Below the pieces are notes generated by a model. The model had not been told where the DNA came from and searched no databases. It was given only the letters and a program-made list of their open reading frames with translations. Positions 46,672 to 58,311 of a stretch of 64,000 nucleotides of DNA are shown here, in pieces. Origin of the DNA: Arachis hypogaea (lineage: Eukaryota; Streptophyta; Magnoliopsida; Fabales; Fabaceae); the NCBI RefSeq assembly GCF_003086295.3, contig NC_092047.1, positions 120,348,949 to 120,412,948 of the forward strand, written 5' to 3'. A program made the position numbers and the translations under genes. How positions within the stretch are numbered: the stretch's first letter is position 1; each line of letters starts with the position of its first letter.

Positions 46672-48120
46672 CGAAGAAAAAAGGGGCATTTTCTTATCTG
46701 ACCCTTTTCTTTTCTTTTCCCCTTAAAATTAGAATGAGATACAATTCACATCACTCTTGCTTAATTGATTTCATTGTGCTACACAACCAAGGTTACTAGC
46801 ATATTTATATCACCAGTGATATTAGGGAGCTATTTTTTTTGGATTATCAACATCATTTATTCTTTTCTAAAAATTATTTTATTTATTTTATATGATAAAT
46901 TTTTTTACTTCTAAATTCCAAATTATACATCTTAAATCTTCCAAAAACAAAAGGTTTTAAAATTTAAAGAAAGAATTAACTAATTATAACTTAGTTCTCT
47001 ATGCTTTCTGATATAGAATATATAAATTTCATACTTTTTTCAAGTAAGGATTAAATAATTGAGTGGCTGAGTTCACAACCGAATAGTTAGTTTTTTATAT
47101 GTCTCAATTTGTAATTCTATATTCAATATTCAATTCCCGTCTATTTTTTTTAATACTCTCTAAGAATAATTTTTAAAGCCTACTACTTTTTTTTTTACAA
47201 AAAAAATGAAAAACAAAAAGAAAGACAAATTTTTTAACACAGTTATAAAACTAAGTAATTGACTATTGATGGATTGCGAGTTTTGCTAACAAAGTGTTTA
47301 ATATAGAAATTCAAAATTTTCTACATGGCACTAAAAGGTAGTGTTTGAAATTTTTAAAATTTTAGTTTTAGGATATCCGATTGAAATTTTTGAAGATAAA
47401 CACTGAAATTGTAATAATATTTTTTTAAAAAAAATATTTTTATTTAATTTTTTAAATTCTAAATTTACTCTTTAATCTTTGTATTTATTTTAAACTAAAT
47501 ATAATTTTTAAATATAACTCAATTTAATATATTTTATACCAAATATAATATAAAAATTTAATTTATTTTCTGCCTCATCCTCTCGATTTTAGCCTCTTTT
47601 CTAAATGTAACCTAATTTATTATATAAATATTATATTTATAAACACTATAATAGACTGCATGCAAAATATATTCGAATTCTCAACTGTCACTTGAACAAA
47701 CTAATAAACTTCCAAACCAATTTCATTACTCTTTTCTCTTTTTTTATACAAGTGCTAATAAACATAGGGTAGGTTATATTTTTTTTCAATTCCAATAAGT
47801 AAACAATAAGATATACTAACCAACTTGAGTTGGTCGAGTAGTCCGCTTAAATAAGTGTCGAAAGTTCGAAGTTCACCTTGTACATGTAGCAATTCATTGG
47901 CCAACAACAGACCCTTATCGGGTTAGAGATACTATTTGGATAAAAAAAAAAAAAAGATATGCTAACAACGTAAATAACGGCCGCAGTTTAGGCTCACGAT
48001 CCATATATAATAAGAATTATATCTAATTAATTTAAAATTTAATTTTTAAAATTAAAATTAATTTTTTTAATTTATTATTTAAGGTTTTTTTGTGTGGGAG
48101 GTGGTCTTTGAGGTAAGTAA
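46672..48120. other. Intergenic, very AT-rich; contains one SINE
   Basis: No gene is recognised. Apart from the SINE at 47821-47954 it holds poly-T/A tracts and degenerate sequence. Confidence 0.6.
47821..47954 (+). mobile_element. tRNA-derived SINE with target duplication, internally shortened
   Basis: Same family as 26052-26239: CAACTTGAGTTGGTCGAGTAG (A box side), AAAGTTCGAAGTTC (B box), CATTGGCCAACAACAGACCCTTA, and an A-rich tail. The middle ...GGAGCTCAGTACC... part of the other copy is missing. The flanks AGATATACTAAC (47809-47820) and AGATATGCTAAC (47955-47966) are a 12-bp duplication with one mismatch. Confidence 0.83.
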
Positions 48121-48124
48121 ATAT

Positions 48125-48226
48125 TGGGCCAAAGGGCTCGTTAAGCTGAACAGAACCCAAGTCTCAATAGTATGTCCAAGTATATATAAGGCACCAACTC
48201 TGACTCGCAAAACAGCATTAGGGTTT
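48125..48226 (+). promoter_or_regulatory. RPS23 promoter: site II, TATA box, telo-box
   Basis: TGGGCC (48125-48130) matches a site II element. TATATATAAG (48181-48190) is a TATA box. TTAGGGTTT (48218-48226) is a telo-box placed near the expected transcription start. Site II plus telo-box is the known regulatory combination of plant ribosomal protein genes, linking them to cell division, and fits the gene downstream. Confidence 0.75.
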
Positions 48227-48306
48227 CTGGCTTTCTGCAGTTGATTCTCCACCTTCACCTAGCTCGTCTACCGCAGCAGCACAAGAACAACTAACCCGCC
48301 GTCGCC

Positions 48307-49288
<982 letters not shown>

Positions 49289-50311
49289 ATTTGTGCAATG
49301 CATGTTTCTTCTCTTTTCTTATAGTTTCTCTAATATGTTATGAATTTTGTTACGAGTTGAATGTGTTTTATGGACAATTTTGTATGCTAGTTATGAAAAT
49401 GTCACATTTGGTTCGACCAGCATCGTTTCTACTATTTTTCAATTGAGAAAAGATCTTGTCAGTTTTGATTCGCGGTAGGCTTACTATGTTTCTGGTTACC
49501 AGTTCCTTTGGCTTGTCGTTAATAAAGTGTGAACAATAACAAGAAAAAAATTTAACATGGATATATGCGATAAACAATTCTATTTAGTATACCCCTTCTT
49601 ACCAAGATGTTGACTTGTTATGTTTTGTTGAATTTTCTTTTAACTTTGTCGATCATTGGCAAGCAGAATGGCATTCTCTTTACAGGGAAAATTATCCAGT
49701 GAACTAAACTCGCTTTATCTAAAGTATCCCAATTAACAACATCCATATATGGCAAGGATGCTATTATTCTAACTACAATTGGCGAACGGAATCACGCGCA
49801 TGTTGATTTTCCTCTTTGTATCTCGATACTTTTTCCTCTCTCCTTTGTATCTCTTGCAATATATATGGTAGAGTAAATTTGTGGCCATAACACATATTAT
49901 GGCCTTCTTAAGTAGCTTCTTTCTCCGTCATGCGTTGATATCGTTTTGAATATCAAATTCCAGATTATTGGGCGTTACTTATGTCATCTCTATTTTCTAC
50001 AGAAATACAATAGACATCTGAAACTAAAATTGATGCTGGTAAAATTATACACACTTGAAATAGTTAAAAGTTTAAACATGCAGAAGAATAAGAAAGAAAC
50101 ACTTCAAAAGCTGAACATCAATCAAATGGATTTGTTATTTGCACTCGAGTTTAAAAGCAGGTCTCCTTCAAAACCGGTATTGGAATGCACCATTTCAGTA
50201 CCTATGTCCACGAGGCTGCATCGAAAGCAAGCATTCATGAAATCTGATCAGATCGAAGAGTATTGGTGTTGCTACACAAGTTGGAAAAATGAATAGAACT
50301 TAACTAAATAC
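49289..50311. other. 3' UTR of RPS23 and intergenic space to the convergent IQD gene
   Basis: The RPS23 3' UTR probably covers about 200 bases. The plus-strand frame at 49946-50296 has no recognised domain and overlaps the likely 3' UTR of the minus-strand IQD gene. Nothing else is seen. Confidence 0.5.
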
Positions 50312-51877
50312 CTAAGTACTCACATTATATGCAGCAGGAGATCTGCAGTAATTGGAATTTGTGATCACTGAAGTTGTAGAGCCACACTCGCTGTCTTTGA
50401 GGGAAACAGTTGACCTATCAAGCTTCATTGACCAAGGATATTGGTAGTTTTGTGCAGTGAGACCAACATGTGAAGATGACCTCTGCATTCTCATTGGCCT
50501 AGGGACACTTCTTCCCTCCACCGAAGCTCTTCGCCGGCTTGGCTGCCTCTCGAATGAATCTGGCCTTTGCCTTGGTGCACTGTGTGATCTGGCTTTGGCC
50601 CTTGATGATTCAGTGTTAGCCATGTAATTTGGGAAAAATTGGTAGTCATAGGACATGGAGTCTGCTGCATAGTTTGGTTTAGGAAAAGCAAAAGGAAGAT
50701 TCAAATCCTCCTCTCTTGAAACTGCTGAGTAGTAATGAGGGCTGCTTTGTGCTGTGTTGAAGGCTCCACAATCCTCAAAGTGGCCACTGCATGCTCTTGG
50801 ACTGAACTCTGTCATTGCTGAAGGTGCTGGCGATGCCTTGTTGCTGCCTCCTTCTTTTAAGTATGAATAAACATAACCATTTGGTGAATAATATGTTGAA
50901 TATCTATGGCCGTATCCGTGATTTGATGTGCTGTTTCTTCCTCTTGAATCACAAACATCCATCTGCACAATCTTGATGTTCTCTTCCATGCCCCTCTCAT
51001 GTTCCTACATGGACAAAACACCAAAATCCATACTCATTCTCATTCACTAGAAAAATACTAATACAAATCATCATCATCTGATGACAGCAATTAAGTTGGA
51101 AATTTCAGTCATCACTCTACAGTTTGAAAGATAGTTAGCAAGAAATGCTGAACTCACATTATACATATGCCTGAACAAATTATCCTCTAATAAGGTTTTT
51201 CGCTTCCCTTGTGATTCCATTCGAAGCCTTGAAGCATGAGCTCTGGCTTGGGCTATGACCAAAGCCTGCATGCACCTTAATGTATCTCTGGCCTGTTTTC
51301 TCACCAAGTAACCCCTTACCAGTGCCTGCAACTTCACTATCCCTCTAAGAGCACACAATGCTTTTCTTGCCTGGTACACACAACATTGAAACGTTTCACC
51401 CATTCACATATACGACCTGGTACATGATGTACTAGATTTCCAAAGTTACACATATTTTAAAACAAGTGTAATACTTATATGATTACATACCAAGTAGGAC
51501 CTGAACACAGATTGAATTTTAATGGCAGCAGCTTCTTCAATGCTTCCAGTTCTTTCATTAGAACTGGAAGTCAAGCGGATCACGGTGGCAGCAGCTGTGG
51601 CGGCAACCACGGCCGTGGCATGATTCTTCTGCTCATTCTGAGCATCTGTGGCACTTGCTTCTGCAAAATTCAGTTCCTTGGAAGCTGTAGCTGTGGCTGA
51701 TGATCTCCTGAAACTCCACCTTCTTTTCTCCTTTGGTGTTGTTGAGTTTGGAGTGATTGGATTTTCTGTACCATTTGACAGAACAATTGGGCTAATGGTT
51801 GCACATTTTTCCCTGTATTTTTCTTTATCTCTCTTCCCTGTCAATAAGTTTCTAAGCCATTTCCCTGTCTTCCCCAT
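50312..51877 (-). CDS. IQD: IQ67-domain (IQD) calmodulin-binding scaffold protein
   Basis: Exons 51491-51877, 51158-51370 and 50312-51004 (all phase 0) give 430 residues. IQD proteins bind calmodulin and sit on microtubules, plasma membrane or nuclei, linking Ca2+ signals to cell shape. MGKTGKWLRNLLTGKR is the family N-terminus and sets the start; an upstream in-frame ATG at 52012 is ignored. The IQ67 domain (about 114-180) has three arrayed IQ motifs: AIKIQSVFRSYLARKA, IVKLQALVRGYLVRKQA and LRCMQALVIAQARAHASR. The intron between SYL and ARK falls at the phase-0 position conserved across the family. The C-terminal half is basic, Ser/Arg-rich (RSHSAPRQRP) with SVPRPMRMQRSSSHVG. It is closest to the IQD22-25 group by memory. 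The stop codon lies in a GTGAGT context, so a further exon is possible. Confidence 0.93.
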
Positions 51878-54800
51878 CTCTATCAAAAACACACAATTTG
51901 GAAAATGGCAGCAACAACTTAAAAGAAAGGTACAAAATGAGATGTAGATCTCTTCATGTCTGCATATGAAAATTGCATTCAGTACTATGGCCCTCCTATT
52001 AAATGTAGCCAATCTTTTTGACAGCCTAAACTCACTGGCTTGTACATTATCTCATTTTTCTGTACTAACTACCACTTTGTGCCTTGACACTGTGTCACAG
52101 GACTCAAATACAATTATACAAAGATGTCCAAGATATACAAATATGTTTTAAAGGGGAAGCAGTTAGAAAAATAGGCAAAATATATTTGTATTAGGACAAG
52201 AGTTTTTTCCGCTTCTACTATTTCTCTCTCTATATATATACAGAATGTCATAAGATCTATAAACTGACTTGCGGACTTAGCAATGGCCATTAGGAGCACT
52301 TCACTTCTATAGATATCGATCCCATGTGGTTAGGTCAGGGCTGCTAGTGCAAGAAGTAGCATAGAAGCAGCACCCCATAATAAGTTTGCCACATCTTACT
52401 TGGAACACAAATGATATTGATATAGGATTATGGTTTAATTACTCCGTTAGTTTCTAAAGTTTTACCAAATTTATAATTAGGTTCTTATATTTTTTTCCCT
52501 TATAAAGACTAACAGAATAATTAAATATAGAATTATAGATCCATTTCCGAACAAATACTAATAATTTGTATTCTGTTACACAACTTTCATATATAGATGA
52601 CAAACAAATACACCAACCAATAAATCTCCAATTGAAACAGTACTATTCCGCCTTTCAATTTCTTCACATTATAAATCAGATTTTGAATGTGTTTATTTAC
52701 AACTTAAATATTCACATTTATTTGCTGCTTCAATAATCGTATTTATTCCAGTCTTCTTCATAGATTACGCGATAAGCTTCCAATACTATAATAGCACATT
52801 TGGTTGGTTGCCAAGGGTGTTTTGGTGATTTCAGTTTTTCGGTTATTGTGAAATGGATTGGATCAGAGTCCACGTGAGAAACTTGGTCAACATGCAGCAT
52901 ACTGAATCCTTCTAAAAATACTCATATTTGGATAGTGGAGGTATCAAGATGAGGGTCCATTTTAGGGACGTTGAAGCATGGAAAATTAGAAGACCTTGTG
53001 TGATTGAAGCTTGAAAGATCCACTAACATACAACTGTTTTGTGTGTGTGCACGTGCCAATGGATCATATGACATATATGTAAATTTAAGAGATAACGAGT
53101 TAATCAAATTTGTTTCTTGTTTTAATTTCTTTCCTGAATGTGCTCTATAAGTGTGGGATTGAAGTCATTCCCAATAACCAAAGGCTGCTATGGATTGAAG
53201 AGCTTCTTCTATGTTCTCTCTTGAGTGAAATGCGCTGCAAGTTTCCTTCAACATTGCTTCCTCAATCAACAGTAGATCCATAACCTTATTCATTTAAGGA
53301 CATTTATGTAAGATTTTGATCTGTATACATGAATTTAAATCGTAATCAATGATAAGGTAGTGGTTGTCTATACATGGATTATCAAATGAACAGGAGGAAC
53401 AGGCCCCATTATTATACCTGGCCTATCGTATATTAGTAGGAGATCAGGGATGTCTTTCCGTAAACAAACAATTAGTAGTTAGTTGGCAATCACATGGCAT
53501 GTTTATAAGCTCCCACTCTGACTGCTTACATTATTCATTTCCTTCTATTCCCTACTTATTATAATTCCTTAAATCAAACTCATTAGCTTATACTTTCAGC
53601 AACTAATCCGGAACTAATCAAGATTATTATCCATAATGAAGTATAGAAAATTATTGCTAATGAGAGGAAACCTTTTTTTTTTTTACTGTTTACGTACTTG
53701 TTCCTCTCAGCACATGCTTATAATTTCAATTCTGTTAGAAAGAATGTATCAAGCAATGTGCTGCATGAACAGATGTGAACTAGTAATGCAGGTTGAATTT
53801 CTTTCTAATATCTAAATGTCGGTATTTAGCAGAAGCATAAATTATATGGAAAGTATAACCATGCAGTGAAGGGATACAAGAATTACTCTTGATAAGGAGA
53901 GAAAGCACCCCAAAAAATGGTGAAGTAAATTCAAAGACAAGAATGATTGTGTTGTGTTCCAACTTCCAATCCAAGCAATAAGTTCAACACGGTACATCTG
54001 CCCATTGCCTGCAGTGCAGGTAGCAGCAGAATAAGTATCTTTAATGAATTATGGATTTCGGTATCTCATGGAACTGTACTAAGCCTCATCAAAGCCCAAC
54101 AAATAAGCCCATATATTAGCCCAATAATACAAAACTTTACTAACACTGCACAAATGTAAGTGTATGTTGGTTAGTGGTTAGGCTAGTGTGTGTAGCTCGC
54201 AATGAAGCCAATTTTTCCACTTAATCATAAATAAGAGAGCATCAAAGTCAAAGGTGGAAGTAATGAGCAATGAGTCAAAGAGGTTGCAAATTGAAATGGA
54301 ACATACTTGCATATTAACCCTGTAATAAATAATGCTTCATGACGAATATACCATCTTTAAAGCTAATTCGGAGTGGGCCTCAAGACATAACACTAACAAT
54401 CAGATAAAAAATAAATAGGTCGGCTGATTAAAACCCCCATAAAAGAAAAATGAGTAAATGAGGAAGGAAAAGGGTTGACTTTTCCCAATTGGTGCTCAAT
54501 TGGCCGGTTGCATTGCCACAAAACTTAACACACACACGCACACAACATCCAACCACCCAGCGTGAGCATTAAATGAAATCCATTTTTACGGAAACTGGTT
54601 AACTTTGTACTTATTTTATTTTCTGTCTGTGAACTGAGATAGGAGTATATTATTCATATTATTATTATGAAAATAATCCGTTACTTTGCAAATAACACAC
54701 GTCTGCTTGATAGTCACCTCCTGTAATAAATTGCTATGCTGAGAAAAAGAGCGTCATTTTCAAAGTTGGCCACATGACTCATTTATTTATTTATTGTCAT

Positions 54801-54900
54801 TTATAAAACAATCACCTAAACATATGCTTTGCTGTTTTTCTGTTAATGAGAAGGCCTCTCTTTCTTTCTTTATCTCCCTGACCATTTGAGAATTGGGATT
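51878..54900. other. Intergenic between divergent IQD and EGF-type genes
   Basis: Contains the promoter regions of both genes and the 96-bp MITE at 52432-52527. Short open frames at 51966-52299, 52922-53107, 53364-53564 and 53780-54159 have no recognised domains. No other gene is supported. Confidence 0.55.
52423..52536 (+). mobile_element. 96-bp MITE, Mutator type
   Basis: The body is 52432-52527. The left end GGTTTAATTACTCCGTTAGTTTC is mirrored by the right end read in reverse, TATTTAATTATTCTGTTAGTCTT. The flanks TAGGATTAT (52423-52431) and TAGAATTAT (52528-52536) form a 9-bp duplication with one mismatch. It lies about 550 bases upstream of the IQD start codon. Confidence 0.6.
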
Positions 54901-56459
54901 ATGGCATTCGCAAGAGTTATCATAGCTCTTGTTTTTGAACTTGTTCTTTTGCATCCATATTCAGCTTCAAGCGACTTCCTTTCTCCTTTGCTCTCTCCTA
55001 TCTTTGGTAACTTCAGACTCTTATAATCTGTTTTATTGGATTCCTCTGTTTGGGATACTTTATGTAATTTGCAGTTGCAAGTTTGAGATTTGTTCAGTAT
55101 TCATCTAAAGGGCCTTCTCAAAGATTTTTTTTAATCAACTTTATCCGTGATTTCTGGACTATTTTGACATGCTGTTTTGTTTGTGAGCTCAGATGATGTG
55201 TGCAAAGATGTGAAATGCGGCAAAGGAACATGCAAGCCTTCTAAGAACAGCTCTTTCTTCTTCGAATGCGAGTGTGATCCAGGTTGGAACAAACTCTTTG
55301 CTTCCAATGACGACGGTGCTTTCAACTTTCTTCCCTGCATAATTCCTAACTGTAAGAACTAGAAACTCTACTCAGTTGTTGCCACCGCTTTGTGCTCAAT
55401 AGTCTTTATTTCTATTTTTTTCTAGTTCTTCTCTGTTTATTTATTTTGACACTGCCTCAAATGGGAAGATAGCATTTACATAGTATCATTTTGCAAAGCA
55501 CAAATTGTTATCTCTTTGGTGTCAATTGTGGCTGCATGAGGTTGAAAAGGTATTGTGTTCGTGTCTAAGTTACACTGAGTTTTCTGGGGGGAAATGACAA
55601 AGGCGGGTAGCAATATATACTAGTGGAAATTTCACATGGATAAAGATGAATATCTTTCTTGCTAAAAGAATAAATACTTGGATCTTGTAGGCACTGTGAA
55701 CCACTCTTGCTCCAAAGCCCCTTCTCCTGCTCCACAAAAAGCAAGACAAACTAACGAGTCGATATTTGACGGTAAGGATGAGACGAATTTTGGTAGATAA
55801 CATACCAGTTTAAAGGGTTCTAAACTTTTTTTTTTAATCGAAGATAGACATTTAAAGAGTTCTAAAGTTGATATATATATGTTATATAAGTAGAGGGTGA
55901 AGTATGTAAGAACTTTGATACCGACAAGAATGCATGTGAGATTTGAGTTTGATGGAGTTGTAGAGATATATGCATGATTCATAGTGTATGTTGGTTGATG
56001 TAGCTTGCAATTGGGTTGATTGTGGAGGAGGGTCATGCAACAAGACATCAACATTTTCCTATGCTTGTGAGTGCGATACTGGCTACGACAATCTCCTCAA
56101 CTCCACTGCATTCCCTTGTTACAAACAGTGTAAGACTACAATGCAAGCAACGTAACCTTCACTTCACTTTTTGCCTCAAATAATATATAATAGAATTTTG
56201 GATTGAAGGTGCTCTTGGGATGGATTGTTCTAACCTTGGAATATCAGTGAAAAACTCATCATCTTCTGAACCACCTGCATTGAATGACAATAGTAAGAGT
56301 GAAGGTAAAGCTACAACTTATTATATCTTCTTATCCTCGTGCCATTTCTTTTTGCTTATTATTTAATGTTTTTCAGGTAGCTCAATTGTGCAAGGAAGTT
56401 TCATTTGGGTGGTCATGCTGATTATGTTGATGGCAGAGATGCAGTTGCAATTGCGATAA
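54901..56459 (+). CDS. Secreted, probably GPI-anchored protein with two EGF-like domains
   Basis: Six exons (54901-55006, 55193-55351, 55691-55771, 56004-56129, 56209-56304, 56377-56459) give 216 residues; all five introns are GT-AG and phase 1. Exon 1 encodes a signal peptide. Exon 2 (CKDVKCGKGTCK...ECECDPGW) and exon 4 (CNWVDCGGGSCNK...CECDTGY) each encode one EGF-like module with matching cysteine spacing. Exon 3 is a Pro/Ser linker (SKAPSPAPQKARQ) and exon 5 a Ser/Asn-rich stalk. Exon 6 ends in a hydrophobic segment (GSFIWVVMLIMLMAEM), fitting GPI attachment or a short membrane anchor. It resembles the plant proteins annotated as neurogenic locus notch-like (for example AT4G14746, from memory). 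Its role is unknown. An N-glycosylation sequon occurs in each module. Confidence 0.85.
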
Positions 56460-58311
56460 TTGTTGGATGGATATGGATTCATATAAATAAGGCATTGGAG
56501 GAGTTTAATTATATGTTGATTAGTGTATGTAGTATTGTAGTACACAAAAGATTGTCATACGACTTCCATATGTCCTTGCTGCTTCTTTTCTTCATGTACA
56601 GAATATAAATTCATGTTTGATTGTTTGATGCTTTTGTATTTTTTCTGAGCTTTCCACCTGCCATCCGTATCTTACTATCTATCTATTTAGGGTAAAGGAT
56701 ATCTTTTGTTATTGAAATTTGATAAATTTTTTGGTTCGCATCAAATATATTATTAACGGCTAATTTTTTAAAAAAATTAAGATAAATTCAACAATTTTAT
56801 AAGAACAACCTTTAAAATAAATTAAGCATAATTTTCATGTGTTATTGTTGGATTGATCTTAAATTTTTTGAAAATTTATCTGTCAATGATATATTTGGTG
56901 CAAATTGAAACAAAATAAAACTTAAGAATATTTTTGAAATTTTTGTCAAACTTTAGGAACAAAAAATATCCTTTATTTATTTATTTATTTATAATCTGTT
57001 GAGATAGAATTTACTGTAGCTTTAGGGTTAATAGTCAAATTAGTCCTTGAAAGATAAGACATTCTTTAAATTCATCCTTGAAAGATTTTTTCAATCAAAT
57101 TGGTCATTCATATTTGTCCTCGAGTCACTCTATTAACAATTTTCTTCAAAGATTGATGTCGTAAAATGTTAATTGATAACATATATAGTATCTGATATGT
57201 TTAATTGGATATTGACCAAATATATTTATAAAAATTTATTAATTTAGTCATTTTTTCCGATTACAAAAATCCTATTCCTAATATGGCTTAGTGACTAAAT
57301 TGATAGATTTTCGTAAACATATTTAATTAATATCTAATTGAACATGTTATGTGTCATATATGTTATCAATTACTATTTCACATTATCAATAGTTGACAAA
57401 AATTATGAGTAGAGTAATTGAAGGACATATATGTTTAATTTGTAATCTTTGAAAGATCAATTTGATTGAAAAAATCTTTAAAGAACAAATTTGAAAAATA
57501 TTATTTTTAGGGACTAATTTAACTATTAACTCGTAGCTTTAGAATCAATCATATTTCACATTTTTCTATTGTGCTACATCATATTTTTCTCTCGAGGGTT
57601 GAGAGTTTAGCAGTGAAATTGGAATTGTTTCCTTGTATTATTAAAGTGCTTGAACAGTTGAACCCAAATCTGACCAAATTGGACTCTACGCTAAAGAAAA
57701 TTGAAAAATAAAATAAAATAAAATTTAGTTATACCCTGAAAATTACTAAAATCCAAAATACATGCTGTCAGATTTGGTTCGTAATTTTAACTAATAATAA
57801 TCAAATTATAAAAACCGAATTACATGAGTATTTTAAGATTGTTTTTCTTTTATTCTGATAGAATCGTGAAGTATTAATCTTGAAAATCTATAGAACTCAA
57901 TAGAAACCAAATGCATCCCACTACAATATCATCTTATAAATTATATACATTTCATTGCTATTGAGTATTAAATTCTTATAAAATAGCCGGTCTTTTTAGG
58001 ATAAAATATCAGCATCCAAATGACAGTTAAATTTGTTTTCGGTCTGAAACCAAATACACTGTTTACACCTATTTGCCAATTGTGAAGGTAAGGTACATAC
58101 ATATTGTGAAATTCAATGATATAGCCCAGTTCAATTAAAAACTGAAATAACTGACTTCGTAGGCCAACAAACTGATATTTATTGTCCATAAAATGAAAAT
58201 TAGTACAGAATGCTAATTAGCTCTAGGTAGATACATATCTACATCAGAATGTATTGTAAGGGATGGAGAAGCAATAGAGGAAAAAATTTTAACAAGTCAA
58301 AACAATCATAT
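56460..58311. other. Intergenic; contains one 508-bp MITE
   Basis: The first about 150 bases are 3' UTR of the EGF-type gene. Apart from the Mutator-type element at 57025-57532 I see only AT-rich sequence and no gene. Confidence 0.6.
57016..57541 (+). mobile_element. 508-bp Mutator-type non-autonomous element with 9-bp duplication
   Basis: The body is 57025-57532, flanked by exact copies of GTAGCTTTA (57016-57024 and 57533-57541). The ends are long inverted repeats of about 110 bp: the left starts GGGTTAATAGTCAAATTAGT, and the right in reverse starts GAGTTAATAGTTAAATTAGT. Both contain AAAGATTTTTTCAATCAAATT. The interior is non-coding. Confidence 0.83.

Noticed and set aside
51965..52012. Upstream ATG extending the IQD frame by 45 codons
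   Set aside because: IQD proteins begin with the conserved MGK motif at 51877, and the upstream extension has no family similarity.
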